DNA from: Jatrophihabitans telluris
GTDB taxonomy: Bacteria > Actinomycetota > Actinomycetes > Mycobacteriales > Jatrophihabitantaceae
Assembly (NCBI RefSeq): GCF_023516435.1
Contig: NZ_CP097332.1
Span: 496,001-560,000, forward strand
Length of the DNA: 64,000 nt
Direction of reading: 5' to 3'
The notes under the pieces were generated by a model. That model saw only the letters and a program-made list of their open reading frames with translations, did no database searches and was not told the origin of the DNA. Shown piece after piece: positions 1-9,664 of the stretch. Made by a program: the position numbers and the translations under genes. The number at the start of each line of letters is the position of its first letter. Positions within the stretch are counted from its first letter, which is position 1.

Positions 1-10
1 CGGTTTGTGT

Positions 11-35
11 CGCGCAACGAGGGCAACCTCAACGG
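11..35 (+). repeat. Single unit of the 22-bp dispersed repeat (family A)
   Basis: One copy of the repeat with core CAACGAGGGCAACCTCAACG, the CCTC variant. It lies at the 3' end of the minus-strand gene that follows, and the TGA stop of that gene (plus-strand tca at 29-31) lies inside the repeat. The array may continue upstream of the window. Confidence 0.8.
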
Positions 36-940
36 ACGGGGTGGGCGGGTTCGGACTTGCCGTCGGTCTCGGCGTCGGTCTCGGCGTCGGTCTCATCGGC
101 GGGCCCGTAGCGCACGCTCGAGGGCTGCAGAGTCAGCCCGTCACGACGCGCTTGCACCGTCGCCGGGTGCTCGGCGATCAACCCCTGACCGATGCGCTGC
201 GCGCAGATGCGAGCCAGTTCGTCGTAGGCGGCCCGGCCGATCAGCGCGGCGATCTCCGGACCGTAGCTCAGATACAAGGGCTCGCCGCCGACGTGCGCAT
301 CCGGCGCGGACGTGCAGTACCAGTAGAGCTCGTGGCCGCCCTCGCCCCAGCCGCGGCGATCGAACTCGGTCACCGTCGAGACAAGGATCTTCGTCTCGTC
401 CGGTCGGGTAACCCATTCCTGTTCGCGGCGGACGGGCAGCTGCCAGCAGACTTCCGGCTTGGTGTCCAGCGGATGCAGGCCCTCCCGCAGCGCCAGGGCG
501 TGCAGCGAACACCCTTCCCCGCCAGGGAATCCGGGTCGGTTGAGGAACAGGCAGGCTCCGTCCACGCGCCGGGTGCGCACCCGATCCTCATCCTCGCCCA
601 CCGAGTCCTTCTCCGTGATGCCCTTGCGCTTGCCGAGCTTGTGAAACTCCCACGTCTCGGGCGTCAGCATCTTGGCGTAGCGCTTGACCCGTTTGAGATC
701 GTCGTCGTCGGAGAAGAACGCCCCGTGACTGCAGCAGCCGTCCGAGGCCCGTCCTTCGATGACCCCGTGACACCCGCGGCCGAAGATGCAGGTCCAGCGT
801 GAGCAGAGCCAGGTCAGGTCGGCGCGGATGTGATGGCTGGCGTCGGTCGGGTCGGCGAACTCGATCCATTCCCGCGGAAAGTCCAGTGACACCTCGGCAT
901 CACGAGGTTCGGGTCGCAGCACGGGTAACTGTTTCGGCAC
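29..940 (-). CDS. Conserved cysteine-rich protein (Rv0495c-like)
   Basis: A 303-residue protein of unknown biochemical role, conserved in actinobacteria next to ppx and proC. The N-terminal third has a cysteine cluster (C46, C51, C57 and the pair C69-C70) and further Cys occur in GCSLHAL and EVCWQL, which suggests metal or Fe-S binding; that is inference. The C-terminus is a short acidic DAET repeat. The frame stays open upstream to about 1489, but that part is antisense to ppx, so I chose the GTG at 938-940, just before the conserved region. It is divergent from ppx with about 55 bp between them. Confidence 0.75.
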   Translation of the reverse strand: MPKQLPVLRPEPRDAEVSLDFPREWIEFADPTDASHHIRADLTWLCSRWTCIFGRGCHGVIEGRASDGCCSHGAFFSDDDDLKRVKRYAKMLTPETWEFHKLGKRKGITEKDSVGEDEDRVRTRRVDGACLFLNRPGFPGGEGCSLHALALREGLHPLDTKPEVCWQLPVRREQEWVTRPDETKILVSTVTEFDRRGWGEGGHELYWYCTSAPDAHVGGEPLYLSYGPEIAALIGRAAYDELARICAQRIGQGLIAEHPATVQARRDGLTLQPSSVRYGPADETDAETDAETDGKSEPAHPVR

Positions 941-995
941 GCCCGCGACTGTAGTCCGCAGCCGGGAGCCCGCGCCGTGACGGTAGGTTTGGCCT

Positions 996-1922
996 ATGCG
1001 ACTGGGAGTCCTCGACGTCGGTTCCAACACGGTCCACCTGCTCGTCGTCGATGCCCACCGCGGTGGCCAGCCGACGCCGCAGCTGTCCCGCAAGAGTGTC
1101 CTGCGGCTGGCCGAGCACATCGACAAGCGCGGTGACCTGGCCATCGAGGGGTCCGACGCGCTGGTCGGTGCCGCGCTCGGTGCACGCAGGCAGGCTCGCG
1201 AACTCGACTGCGACGAGTTGATCGCGTTCGCAACCTCGGCCGTGCGTGACGCGGGCAACTCCGCGCAGGTGCTGGCCCGGGTCAAGGAGGAAGCCGGCGT
1301 GGCGCTGGAGGTGCTGTCCGGCGAGGACGAGGCCCGGCTGACTTTTCTCGCCGTCCGGCGATGGTTCGGCTGGAGCGCGGGCCGACTGCTGTGCCTGGAC
1401 ATCGGCGGGGGATCGTTGGAGCTCGGGGTCGGCGACCACGAAGTGCCCGAGGTTGCGCTGTCGGTCCCGCTCGGTGCCGGACGGCTCACGCGGGACTACT
1501 TCGACGGCGATCCGCCGGGCAAGCAGTCGGTGGAGAAATTGCGCGAACACGTGGCTGATGCGTTGAAAGCGCCGTCGAAGCGGCTGCTCGCCGACGCCCG
1601 CCCGGACCGGGTGGTCGCTTCGTCCAAGACCTTCCGCACGCTGGCTCGTCTCGCGGGCGCTGCCCCGTCGAAGGAGGGCCCCCGGGTCCGGCGCCGGCTG
1701 CAGATCAACGGGCTGCGCCAGACGATCGGGTTCATCAGCCGAATGGCCTCGGCAGATCTGGCCGAGCTCGATGGGGTATCCGCTGCCCGCGCGCACCAGA
1801 CGCTGGCCGGTGCGGTGGTCGCCGAGCAGGCCATGCTCGCGCTCGGCGTGACCGAGTTCGAGCTGTGCCCGTGGGCCTTGCGCGAAGGAATCATCCTGCA
1901 GCGGCTGGATGCGATCGGCTGA
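996..1922 (+). CDS. ppx: Ppx/GppA family phosphatase (exopolyphosphatase)
   Basis: A 308-residue single-module Ppx/GppA phosphatase of the actin/Hsp70-like ATPase fold. It is predicted to release phosphate from polyphosphate or to hydrolyse pppGpp. Visible motifs are the first phosphate loop [16 protein letters not shown] at the N-terminus and the second, [14 protein letters not shown], near residue 134. It lacks the C-terminal HD domain of the long E. coli enzymes, as the short actinobacterial Ppx1 proteins do. It is followed 14 bp later by the sugar isomerase gene, as in the mycobacterial Rv0496-Rv0498 order. Whether polyphosphate or pppGpp is the main substrate cannot be told from sequence. 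Confidence 0.9.
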   Translation: MRLGVLDVGSNTVHLLVVDAHRGGQPTPQLSRKSVLRLAEHIDKRGDLAIEGSDALVGAALGARRQARELDCDELIAFATSAVRDAGNSAQVLARVKEEAGVALEVLSGEDEARLTFLAVRRWFGWSAGRLLCLDIGGGSLELGVGDHEVPEVALSVPLGAGRLTRDYFDGDPPGKQSVEKLREHVADALKAPSKRLLADARPDRVVASSKTFRTLARLAGAAPSKEGPRVRRRLQINGLRQTIGFISRMASADLAELDGVSAARAHQTLAGAVVAEQAMLALGVTEFELCPWALREGIILQRLDAIG

Positions 1923-1936
1923 CTACCGTGAACAGC

Positions 1937-2908
1937 ATGTCCGAGCAGCCGGCCAGGAACCGACCGAAGGTGGGCCTGTCGACGGCGTCGGTCTATCCGG
2001 AATCGGCCGCGGCGGCCTTCGAGATCGCGGCCAAGCTCGGCTACGACGGTCTCGAGATCATGGTGTGGACGGATCCGGTGAGTCAGGATCCGGAAGCGAT
2101 CCGGCGCCTGTCGGACTATCACGGTGTGCCGGTGCTGGCGATCCACTCGCCGTGCCTGGTGATCACCCAGCGCGTGTGGAGTCCGGATCCGTGGATCAAG
2201 CTGGAGCGATCCCGGGCCGCGGCGGAACTGCTCGGTGCCGGCACCGTGGTCATCCATCCGCCCTTCCGATGGCAGCGGGACTACGTCCGCGGCTTTGCCC
2301 GGGGCCTGGAAAGGATGGCCGGCGAGACCGACATCCGGTTCGCGGTCGAGAACATGTTCCCGCTGCGGGTGCGGGGGCGCGAGGTCTCGCCGTACCTGCC
2401 CACCTGGGACGTGGCCAACGTCCCCGTCGACGCCGAGCTCGGCTTCGGCCCGCGGGGACGGCCACTGGAGGCGGAGGATGACCTCGACGAGCTGGGTCCC
2501 GATGACGTCGGGGACGAGTACTGGGTCAGCGACGCCGGCTCGCGGACGGACGAGGACGGGTTGCCGCCGGATCCGGGGGAGTTGCTGGCTTATCGACATT
2601 TCACCCTGGATCTGTCCCATGCCTCGGTGTCGCGTTCGGATGCTCAGCTGATGCTGGCGGCGATGGGCGAAGGGATGACTCATCTGCACGTCGGGGACGG
2701 CACCGGGCTGAACAAGGATGAGCACCTCGTCCCCGGCCGCGGTACTCAGCCGTGTGCCGAGGTACTGCAGACGCTGGCGCATCGGGACTACGACGGCAAC
2801 GTGATCGTCGAGGTGAACACCCGCCGTGCGATCGGGCGGGAGCATCGCGAGGAGGATCTCGCCGAGGCGCTGGCGTTCTGCCGGGCGCACCTTCGTCCGG
2901 TTCTCTGA
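1937..2908 (+). CDS. Sugar phosphate isomerase/epimerase family protein (Rv0498-like)
   Basis: A 323-residue TIM-barrel protein of the xylose isomerase-like / AP endonuclease 2 superfamily. The N-terminus reads [20 protein letters not shown], followed by the barrel strand [11 protein letters not shown]. Acidic and histidine residues in [26 protein letters not shown] and HLHVGDG are consistent with divalent-metal binding at the barrel mouth. The substrate is unknown. ATG 1937 is used; an in-frame GTG at 1928 is also possible. The insert after residue 170, rich in Asp and Gly, is a likely loop. The gene is followed directly by repeat family A. Confidence 0.8.
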   Translation: MSEQPARNRPKVGLSTASVYPESAAAAFEIAAKLGYDGLEIMVWTDPVSQDPEAIRRLSDYHGVPVLAIHSPCLVITQRVWSPDPWIKLERSRAAAELLGAGTVVIHPPFRWQRDYVRGFARGLERMAGETDIRFAVENMFPLRVRGREVSPYLPTWDVANVPVDAELGFGPRGRPLEAEDDLDELGPDDVGDEYWVSDAGSRTDEDGLPPDPGELLAYRHFTLDLSHASVSRSDAQLMLAAMGEGMTHLHVGDGTGLNKDEHLVPGRGTQPCAEVLQTLAHRDYDGNVIVEVNTRRAIGREHREEDLAEALAFCRAHLRPVL

Positions 2909-3018
2909 CGTTGACGTTGCCCTTGTTGCCGGCAACGAGGGCAACGTCAACGCCGGGATGCCCGCAACGAGGGCAACGTCAACGCCGGGATGCCCGCAAC
3001 GAGGGCAACGTCAACGCC
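2909..3018. repeat. Family A repeat array: one inverted plus three direct units, 32-bp period
   Basis: An inverted copy (from 2909) and a direct copy (from 2931) meet head to head, forming a near-perfect palindrome of about 20 bp per arm. Further direct copies start at 2963 and 2995, exactly 32 bp apart. All units are the GTC variant. The array sits between the isomerase stop and the proC ribosome-binding site, so the palindrome may act as a terminator or attenuator. Confidence 0.9.
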
Positions 3019-3041
3019 GAGGGGGATGGGAGGATTTCGGT

Positions 3042-3896
3042 ATGACGATCGATTCGACCATCGAGAAGGACAAGCTGGCCATCGTGGGCGGCGGCAAGAT
3101 CGGCGAGGCACTGCTGTCCGGGTTGTTGCGGACACCGGCCGGCGGTCAGCCGCGCTACCGGCCCGAGGACGTCGTGGTGGTCGAGCACTACCCCGATCGG
3201 CGGAGCTACCTCAGCGAGCGGTACGGCGTCGAGATCGGCGACGTGGCCAGAGCCGCCGGAGCCGGAACGATCGTGATCGCCGTGAAGCCGCAGGACATCG
3301 ACACCGTCCTGGCGGAGCTGGCCCCGCTGGCCACCGCCGATCACCTCGTCGTGTCGGTGGCCGCGGGGATCACCACCAACCAGCTGGAACGTGGATTGCC
3401 CGGTGGCCCGGCCGTGGTGCGGTGCATGCCCAACACGCCCGCCCTCGTCGACCAGGCCATGACGGCGATCAGCGCGGGTGCACATGCCGACGAATCGCAC
3501 CTGCAACGCGCTCAGGAGTTGCTGGAAGCGGTCGGTCGCGTCGTTAGGGTCCCCGAGTCCCAGCTCGACGCCGTGACCGCACTGTCCGGCAGCGGGCCGG
3601 CCTACTTCTTCTTCCTGGTCGAGGCCATGATCGACGCCGGCATCCTGCTCGGACTGCCACGGACGCTTGCCGCCGAGCTGATCGTCCAGACAGCCGTCGG
3701 CGCGGCGGTGATGCTGCGTGACACCGGCGAGCACCCGGTGCAGCTGCGCGAGGCGGTCACGAGTCCGGGAGGGACGACGATCTCGGCGATCCGCGAGCTG
3801 GAGATCCACGGTGTCCGGGCGGCGTTGATCGCCGCGATCGAGGCGGCCCGGGACCGGTCGGTCGAGCTGGGCAGGGCGTCGAATCCGTCCGGCTGA
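3042..3896 (+). CDS. proC: Pyrroline-5-carboxylate reductase
   Basis: A 284-residue cytosolic enzyme for the last step of proline synthesis, reducing pyrroline-5-carboxylate with NAD(P)H. The N-terminal Rossmann motif is AIVGGGKIGEALLSGLL. The conserved P5CR region is present: VRCMPNTPALV, ALSGSGPAYFF, and the C-terminal LREAVTSPGGTT signature. ATG 3042 is chosen because GGGAGG lies 8 nt upstream; the frame is open further upstream but only through the repeat array. Length and motif order are normal for the family. Confidence 0.97.
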   Translation: MTIDSTIEKDKLAIVGGGKIGEALLSGLLRTPAGGQPRYRPEDVVVVEHYPDRRSYLSERYGVEIGDVARAAGAGTIVIAVKPQDIDTVLAELAPLATADHLVVSVAAGITTNQLERGLPGGPAVVRCMPNTPALVDQAMTAISAGAHADESHLQRAQELLEAVGRVVRVPESQLDAVTALSGSGPAYFFFLVEAMIDAGILLGLPRTLAAELIVQTAVGAAVMLRDTGEHPVQLREAVTSPGGTTISAIRELEIHGVRAALIAAIEAARDRSVELGRASNPSG

Positions 3897-4063
3897 GTGG
3901 CCAGGTCGCCCCTCGCGCGACGATCGGGACGGGCGTAGGGTGCGGTTCCAGCGAGAACACGCCGGCGTGTGGGCGCAACCACCCCGGCGTGTCGGCAAAC
4001 CGTGACCATTCTGTGAGAAACACCCGTCGCGTCAGCCTCACCTGTACCGCTACTCTCAGCCGA

Positions 4064-4113
4064 GCACGTGCGTGTCAGATTGCCGGAGGGGAAGCCGGCT
4101 CACTGTCACGTGC
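4064..4113. promoter_or_regulatory. Inverted GCACGTG/CACGTGC pair upstream of the small HTH gene
   Basis: The 234-bp gap 3897-4130 has no gene. It contains GCACGTG (4064-4070) and CACGTGC (4107-4113), two half-sites 36 bp apart, ending 17 bp before the start codon of the HTH gene. A TACTCT at 4051 could be a -10 element. A regulator site is possible but unproven. Confidence 0.25.
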
Positions 4114-4130
4114 CGAAGGTGTGTGACTAG

Positions 4131-4334
4131 ATGAGTAAGTCCTCTGAGGGACTGCACGAGGTGCGTTTCCTGACCGTTGCCGAGGTGGCGGCGGTCATGC
4201 GCGTCTCGAAAATGACCGTGTACCGGATGGTGCACGCCGGCGAGCTGCCCGCGGTGCGGGTCGGTCGCTCGTTCCGGGTCCCCGAAAAGGCGGTGCAGGA
4301 CTACCTCAAGGGCGCCTTCTTCGAGGCCGGCTGA
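4131..4334 (+). CDS. Small excisionase/MerR-type HTH DNA-binding protein
   Basis: A 67-residue single-domain protein with a winged helix-turn-helix of the excisionase (BldC/MerR-like) type: FLTVAEVAAVMRVSKMTVYRM, then a wing with VRVGRSFRVPEKAVQDYL. It corresponds in position to Rv0500A of M. tuberculosis, between proC and the bS22 gene. No phage genes are nearby, so it is more likely a host regulator than a recombination directionality factor. Targets are unknown. The start ATG 4131 follows GTGTGTGACTAG with no strong Shine-Dalgarno. Confidence 0.85.
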   Translation: MSKSSEGLHEVRFLTVAEVAAVMRVSKMTVYRMVHAGELPAVRVGRSFRVPEKAVQDYLKGAFFEAG

Positions 4335-4536
4335 GTCCGGCCGCCACCACCGTGCGCTGCGCCCGAGCTGGTCGGCGCCTATTTGCGCGCGAGCGTGGCC
4401 GTTCGGTTTCCATCCTGTGTCGGCGCGCCCGCGCCGACACGGTAGGCTGCCCTGCTAGTGAGGCGTGCCCGGCACGCGTCAGTGCAGGCGTCAGTGCAGG
4501 CAGCGCAATTTCTCTTCGTGCAAGTGAGGTCAGGTA

Positions 4537-4635
4537 ATGGGTTCTGTCATCAAGAAGCGGCGCAAGCGGATGGCCAAGAAGAAGCATCGCAAGCTGCTGA
4601 AGAAGACTCGCGTCCAGCGACGCAACAAGAAGTAG
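4537..4635 (+). CDS. Small ribosomal subunit protein bS22 (AURKAIP1/COX24 domain)
   Basis: A 32-residue highly basic peptide, beginning [18 protein letters not shown] and ending VQRRNKK. This is the conserved actinobacterial bS22 protein, which binds the decoding-centre region of the 30S subunit; the mycobacterial counterpart is Rv0500B in the same neighbourhood. GAGGTCAGG lies upstream of ATG 4537 as ribosome-binding site. A strong intrinsic terminator follows 47 bp later, so the gene is probably a short, highly expressed transcript. Confidence 0.93.
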   Translation: MGSVIKKRRKRMAKKKHRKLLKKTRVQRRNKK

Positions 4636-4681
4636 CACCTGCACTGTTGCCCCGTGCAACAGTCGTCGGTCGATGTGCCGC

Positions 4682-4714
4682 CCGGCCCTCCGCGACATCG
4701 CGGAGGGCCGGTTT
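4682..4714 (+). terminator. Intrinsic terminator after the bS22 gene
   Basis: CCGGCCCTCCGCG pairs with the perfect complement CGCGGAGGGCCGG (13-bp stem, tetraloop ACAT), followed by TTTGCGTT. Confidence 0.85.
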
Positions 4715-4898
4715 GCGTTGTCGCCATCGGGTCGCCATCGGCAGGAAACCCAGCTGCAAACTGCCCGTGTTCTGCTGTGGGCCCGGTGAAGCTCTGCACA
4801 CGGCCGAGCTCTCACCGACGCCAACGGGCCTACTATGAAGTAACTTCGGCCGCCCGAACCCGCTGCACGTCGGAGATCTGAACGACCGAGGAGGTGCC

Positions 4899-5969
4899 AT
4901 GGCATCGGTAGTGCTCGTCACCGGAGTCAGCCGGTACCTGGGCGGCCGGTTGGCCGGGCGGCTGGCCGCCGACCCCGCGATCGACCGGGTGATCGGGGTC
5001 GACACCGTCGCCCCGCCCCGCGCCGACCTCGATCTTCTCGGCCGAACCGAGTTCGTTCGAGCCGACATCCGCAACCCGCTCATCTCCAGGGTCATCAGCC
5101 AAGCGGGCGTCGACACGGTCGTGCACGCCTCGGTGACGGCGACCCCGCACGGCGCCGGTGGCCGTACCCCGATGAAGGAGATGAACGTCATCGGGACGAT
5201 GCAGCTGCTGGCCGCCTGCCAGAAGTCCGACACCGTGGAGCGGCTCGTGGTCAAGTCGACCACCGCCGTGTACGGAACCTCATCGCGCGATCCGGCCATC
5301 TTCACCGAGGACATGTCGGCCAAATCCCTGCCCGGCAGCGGCTACGCCAAAGACGCCGTCGAGGTCGAGGGTTACGTGCGCGGCTTCATCCGCCGCCGTC
5401 CCGACATCGGGGTCACCCTGCTGCGTTTCGCCAACTTCATCGGACCGTTCATCGACACCCCGCTCACCCGATACTTCCAGCTTCCGTTGCTGCCCACCGC
5501 GCTCGGATTCGACCCGCGCCTGCAGTTGCTGCACGAGAGCGACGCGATCGAGGTGCTGCGACTGGCCGCGACCTCGGCGCGACCAGGGACCTTCAACGTC
5601 AGCGGTGACGGTGCGCTGCTGCTGAGCCAGGCGATCCGGCGGGCCGGCCGGATCTCGTTGCCCGTGCCCTCGCCCGCAGTCTCCTTCGTCGGGCGCACCG
5701 TCCGCCGCAGTGGCCTGGTCGACTTCTCGCCCGAACAGATGCAGTTCCTCAACTTCGGTCGGGTGGTCTGCAACGCCCGGCTCAAGAAGGGCTTCGGCTA
5801 CATCCCGGCCTACACGACGTCGGAGGCCTTCGACTCCTTCCTCACCGGCCGGCCCGTGGAGCCCGTGGTCTCACCCCGGCTCGTCGCCGCGGGCGAGTCG
5901 ATGATTTCGCGGTTGCTCAGGCTGCATCCCGAACCGCTGTCCACGGCCCGGGTGGTGCGACATGGCTGA
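4899..5969 (+). CDS. NAD-dependent epimerase/dehydratase family protein (Rv0501/GalE2-like SDR)
   Basis: A 356-residue extended short-chain dehydrogenase. The Rossmann motif VVLVTGVSRYLGGRLAGRL is at the N-terminus and the core continues with ADIRNP and STTAVYG. The position of the catalytic YxxxK is unusual: the sequence GSGYAKDAVEVEGY keeps the Lys but has Ser where the Tyr should be. It is therefore doubtful that it is a true UDP-galactose epimerase. GAGGAGGT lies 7 nt before ATG 4899. Its stop overlaps the acyltransferase start by 8 nt, so the two are co-translated and may act together in envelope lipid metabolism. Confidence 0.85.
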   Translation: MASVVLVTGVSRYLGGRLAGRLAADPAIDRVIGVDTVAPPRADLDLLGRTEFVRADIRNPLISRVISQAGVDTVVHASVTATPHGAGGRTPMKEMNVIGTMQLLAACQKSDTVERLVVKSTTAVYGTSSRDPAIFTEDMSAKSLPGSGYAKDAVEVEGYVRGFIRRRPDIGVTLLRFANFIGPFIDTPLTRYFQLPLLPTALGFDPRLQLLHESDAIEVLRLAATSARPGTFNVSGDGALLLSQAIRRAGRISLPVPSPAVSFVGRTVRRSGLVDFSPEQMQFLNFGRVVCNARLKKGFGYIPAYTTSEAFDSFLTGRPVEPVVSPRLVAAGESMISRLLRLHPEPLSTARVVRHG

Positions 5970-7011
5970 GGCTCAGGTGATCCCGCTGCACGGCGAGGAC
6001 AACCGCCGGAACAAGGCGAAGGCGAAGTCCAAGCCGATGTCGTCCGCCGGCCGGCCGTCGTCCACCGGCCAGCAATCGTCCGCTGACAAGGCGATGTCGT
6101 CCCCGGACCGCGCGACGCCGCCGCCGGTGGAAAGCCTCGCGGACCAGCCGGCCCCCGACCGTCCCGCCAGTGACTGGGAGCGTGCCGCCGCGGCGGGACT
6201 GGCGTTCTTGCGGCGACGCCTGACCGGCGACTACGAGGTGGACGAATTCGGCTTCGATCCGGACCTGACCGAGTCAACCGTGCTCCCGGCGGCGCGGCTG
6301 CTCTACCGCGACTACTTCCGGACCGAGGTGACCGGTGTCCACCACCTTCCCGACGCGGACGGCGCGTTGATCGTGGCCAACCACGCCGGCGCGCTCTGGG
6401 CCCTTGACGGCGTGATGACGGCAACCGCGGTGCATGAGGAGACCCCCAACCACCGGTTCCTGCGCATGCTCGGCGCGGACCTGGTCTTCACCACCCCGGT
6501 GCTCGGGCCGCTAGCTCGCAAGACCGGCGCAACCCTGGCGTGCAACCCCGACGCCGAGCGGCTGCTGGCGACCGGCGAGCTGGTGGGTGTCTGGCCCGAA
6601 GGATTCAAGGGCATCGGAAAGCCCTTTTCCGAGCGGTACAAACTGCAGCGGTTCGGTCGTGGTGGCTTCGTCTCGGCAGCGTTGCGCACCGGGGCGCCGA
6701 TCATCCCGACCGCGATCGTGGGCTCGGAGGAGATCCACCCGATGCTGGGCAACGCCAAGACCCTGGCGCGCGTCCTGGGGCTGCCGTACTTCCCGATCAC
6801 CCCGACGTTTCCGTGGCTGGGCCCGCTGGGCATGATTCCGTTGCCGTCGAAGTGGCACATCGAGTTCGGCGAGCCGATCGAGACGGCCTCCTACGGGCCC
6901 GAGTCCGCCGAGGACCCGATGCTGGTCTTCGAGTTGACCGACCGGGTTCGCGAGCAGATCCAGACCACGCTCTACAAGCAGTTGATGCAGCGCCGTTCCA
7001 TCTGGCGCTGA
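5962..7011 (+). CDS. Lysophospholipid acyltransferase family protein (PlsC-like, Rv0502-like)
   Basis: A 349-residue protein with a low-complexity Ser/Lys-rich N-terminus of about 75 residues, then a PlsC-type acyltransferase domain. The acceptor-binding motif is VANHAGALWALDGVM, with His and a downstream Asp. WPEGFKGIGKPFSERYKL is the second conserved block, and APIIPTAIVGSEEIHP the third. It probably transfers a fatty acyl group to a lipid acceptor at the membrane. Translation is coupled to the upstream SDR gene through an ATGGCTGA overlap. The acceptor is unknown. Confidence 0.85.
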   Translation: MAEAQVIPLHGEDNRRNKAKAKSKPMSSAGRPSSTGQQSSADKAMSSPDRATPPPVESLADQPAPDRPASDWERAAAAGLAFLRRRLTGDYEVDEFGFDPDLTESTVLPAARLLYRDYFRTEVTGVHHLPDADGALIVANHAGALWALDGVMTATAVHEETPNHRFLRMLGADLVFTTPVLGPLARKTGATLACNPDAERLLATGELVGVWPEGFKGIGKPFSERYKLQRFGRGGFVSAALRTGAPIIPTAIVGSEEIHPMLGNAKTLARVLGLPYFPITPTFPWLGPLGMIPLPSKWHIEFGEPIETASYGPESAEDPMLVFELTDRVREQIQTTLYKQLMQRRSIWR

Positions 7012-7027
7012 CCGCGGTCCGGGTGGA

Positions 7028-7873
7028 TCAGGCGTGCCGGGCGCGTTCCTGTGCCCGGCCGATCGAGATGCCGGCCGCGACGGCGCCACCGGCGGCCCCC
7101 AAAACCAGGGCGGTTGGGATTCCGATGCGGGCGGCCTTGCGTCCGGTCCGGAAGTCCCGGATCTCCCAGCCGCGCCGCTTTGCCTCGTCGCGCAAAGCCG
7201 AATCCGGGTTGACCGCCACCGGACGTCCGACCATCGAGAGCATCGGGATGTCGTTGATCGAGTCGGAGTAGGCCGAACAGGCGGACAGGTCCAGGCCTTC
7301 CCGCGCGGCGAGTTCACGCACGGCCGCGGCCTTGGCCTCACCGTGCAGCAGGTCACCGATGAGACGACCGGTGTAGACGCCGTCGATGTGCTCGGCTCGG
7401 GTACCGACCGCTCCGGTGAAGTTGAGCCGCCGGGCGATGATGAGGGCCAGTTCCTCGGGGGTGGCGGTGACCAGCCACACCCGCTCGCCGGCGTCGAGGT
7501 GCAGCTGGGCCAGCGCCCGGGTGCCGGAGTAGATCCGCTCGGCGATCACCTCGTCGTAGATCTCTTCGCCGACGTCGACGATTTCGGCCACCGACTTGCC
7601 GGCCACGAACGCGAGCGCGGTCTGCCGGGCCTTGGCAATCCGCTCCGGGCCCTCACCGCCCGCGCGGAACTTCATCTGTTGCCAGACGAACTTGGACAGG
7701 TCGCGAGTCGAGAAGTACTTGCGAGCGGCCAGGCCCTTGGCGAAATGAAAGATGGAGGCGCCGATGACGATCGTGTTGTCGACGTCGAAGAACGCTGCGG
7801 CCCGCGGGTTGGCAGGCACGACAAGGACCTGTTCGACCTCGACCACCGATGCTCCGGTGGATAGTCTCGGCAC
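7028..7873 (-). CDS. HAD-IB family hydrolase (SerB1-like phosphatase)
   Basis: A 281-residue HAD-superfamily subfamily IB phosphatase. The nucleophile motif is [17 protein letters not shown] (DxDxT type). Motif II is [10 protein letters not shown] and motif III/IV is [14 protein letters not shown]. The C-terminus carries a hydrophobic segment [22 protein letters not shown], suggesting membrane attachment. The GTG start at 7871-7873 has AGGAGGAGGAG upstream. It is similar to mycobacterial SerB1, but the phosphoserine specificity is not shown. It is the third minus-strand gene after the sigma and anti-sigma genes, with a gap of 108 bp. Confidence 0.88.
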   Translation of the reverse strand: MPRLSTGASVVEVEQVLVVPANPRAAAFFDVDNTIVIGASIFHFAKGLAARKYFSTRDLSKFVWQQMKFRAGGEGPERIAKARQTALAFVAGKSVAEIVDVGEEIYDEVIAERIYSGTRALAQLHLDAGERVWLVTATPEELALIIARRLNFTGAVGTRAEHIDGVYTGRLIGDLLHGEAKAAAVRELAAREGLDLSACSAYSDSINDIPMLSMVGRPVAVNPDSALRDEAKRRGWEIRDFRTGRKAARIGIPTALVLGAAGGAVAAGISIGRAQERARHA

Positions 7874-7981
7874 CCGGCTCCTCCTCCTGATCGGCAGCGG
7901 ACCCCACGTGCGGGATCGTCAGCGGTCACGGCTCGATTCGGTCGCCGGGTGAAGCCTAGTGGCTGGGTTGGTCCATCACGT

Positions 7982-9418
7982 TCAGTGGAGACCGATGCCG
8001 GGCAGCGAGGCCGTCGGCAGCAACGGGGCGCTCACGCCTACCCCGCCGGTACCGGCGCTGATACCCACGCCGGGAAGGCTGAGCTGGACGCCGCTTGAAC
8101 CAACGGAGATCGGCGCGCTGGGCAGCCCCGAACTCGGAACGACGCTGGGCACCGTGCTCGGCAGACCGCCGCCGCCACCGGATCCGCCGCCCGAACTCGA
8201 GCCGCCGGAGCCACCGGATGCACCCGATCCGGTACCGCCACCGCCGCCGGAGCCCCCCGAGCCCCCCGAGCCCCCTGAGCCCACAGCCCCGCCCGTCGCG
8301 CCGACGCCGGGCGAGCCGGTGCCGCCGGCACCGGGCGAGGTCGCTCCCGGTACTCCCGGCAGGCTGGAGCCGCTGGGCGCGCTGGACGGTGCGCCCGAGC
8401 CGGTCAAGGATTTGCACGGCGAACAGGGCAAGGGGCCGAGATCGTCGGCGTTGGCCTGCGACAGGCACGGGCAGCCGAGGTTGGCCTTCAGATCGGCCGC
8501 GCGTTGCTGGATGCGCTGCAAGAGGCTGGTCGACTCGGCCAGGCGGGCCCGGACGCCCGCGGCGGAGTTGGCCGAGTTGGCCGAGCCGCTGGACCCGGTG
8601 GCGCTGGGCAGCCGACCGGAGATGTCGGACAGCAGTGCTCGCTGGGCGATCAGCCAGGGGCCGAGTTTGGTCAGGGGTGATGCCGACAGCTGGGCGACGG
8701 TGGCCTTGCCGAGCAGCTGCATGCCGCTGCGACTGTCCTGGTCGGCCGACCCGAGCGTGTCGATCATCAAGCCCGCGGTTCGGGAACTGATCCCGGTGCC
8801 TGCGGCCAGGACTCGGGGCGCCGTGGGCGCGTGGTCCGGCGATGCCGCCGTGAGACCGTCCAGGGACGAGGATTTGCCCAGCAGCTTCGAGACTTCCTGG
8901 GCACGGGTGGTCGCCAGGCGCAGGTAGGTGTAACCCTTGTCCACCTGGCCGCCGGCGGTTGCCAACGTCACGTCCTCGCTGGCCCGTTTCACCCCGTACA
9001 GCGAGTCACCGGGCAGCGCGGAACCGGACATCCAGACCGCGGCTCCCAGCATCAGGACCAGGACGGCCGCGGCCGCCGCCACCGTGAGGATCGGCCGGTG
9101 GATTCCGTGCAGGGCCCGGGCCAGCCGCAGGCGGCCGGGACCGCCGGTCGTGCCGCCGCGACGGGAGGCGGCGACGGCAGTGCGGGCCGCAGTACGGGTT
9201 GCAGCGCGCGTCCGGGCGTCAGGGCTCACGCCGGCCTGCTCGGTGTCGGACTCGGTGACCACGCGCGCGGTGATGGCGACCAGCTGGGCCCGCAACTCGG
9301 CTTTGAAGGTGGGGTCCGGTTGCGGGGCCACCGGGAGGGTGCGCACGCGCGCGATGATTTCGCTCTCGTAGCCGGAGAAACGAGGACCGGACCCGCCACC
9401 GGTGAAGCGGCCGGTCAT
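7982..9418 (-). CDS. rsbN: Membrane anti-sigma factor, RsbN-like (DUF5667)
   Basis: A 478-residue protein with a cytoplasmic N-terminal part, one transmembrane helix at residues 110-130, and an extracytoplasmic DUF5667 region starting LPGDSLYGVKRASEDVTLA. The N-terminus carries the short PQPDPTFKAELRAQL element. The last 150 residues are Gly/Ser/Pro-rich and of low complexity. In Streptomyces the DUF5667 protein RsbN binds and inhibits sigma-BldN and is encoded next to it; the same arrangement here supports that role. The ATG at 9416-9418 is 246 bp downstream of the sigma gene. Confidence 0.8.
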   Translation of the reverse strand: MTGRFTGGGSGPRFSGYESEIIARVRTLPVAPQPDPTFKAELRAQLVAITARVVTESDTEQAGVSPDARTRAATRTAARTAVAASRRGGTTGGPGRLRLARALHGIHRPILTVAAAAAVLVLMLGAAVWMSGSALPGDSLYGVKRASEDVTLATAGGQVDKGYTYLRLATTRAQEVSKLLGKSSSLDGLTAASPDHAPTAPRVLAAGTGISSRTAGLMIDTLGSADQDSRSGMQLLGKATVAQLSASPLTKLGPWLIAQRALLSDISGRLPSATGSSGSANSANSAAGVRARLAESTSLLQRIQQRAADLKANLGCPCLSQANADDLGPLPCSPCKSLTGSGAPSSAPSGSSLPGVPGATSPGAGGTGSPGVGATGGAVGSGGSGGSGGSGGGGGTGSGASGGSGGSSSGGGSGGGGGLPSTVPSVVPSSGLPSAPISVGSSGVQLSLPGVGISAGTGGVGVSAPLLPTASLPGIGLH

Positions 9419-9664
9419 GACAACCGACCTGGCTGGGTGAAACGGCGGCTGTCTCGCCGTGCCGAAATGGGCAGATGCGACATCGCCGGCGGTCGGTGCC
9501 GCGTGGCGAACAACGAACTGCTCATGATGCTTCGAACGCCCACTTCTCGGCAGAGCTGAGATCCGCCCCCGTGGCGGCAGTCCTGCACCCTGACCAACGA
9601 GTGGTGGCGAACCCGGTTACGGCGTGAGAGCGCTTTCTTTCGCGTCGTTCGCGTCATCGCATCA

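Noticed and set aside
941-1489. N-terminal extension of the first minus-strand gene
   Set aside because: The extension is fully antisense to ppx and low in complexity; GTG 940 gives the conserved start.
4131-4334. Phage excisionase
   Set aside because: The fold matches, but no integrase or phage gene is near and the location is conserved with mycobacteria.
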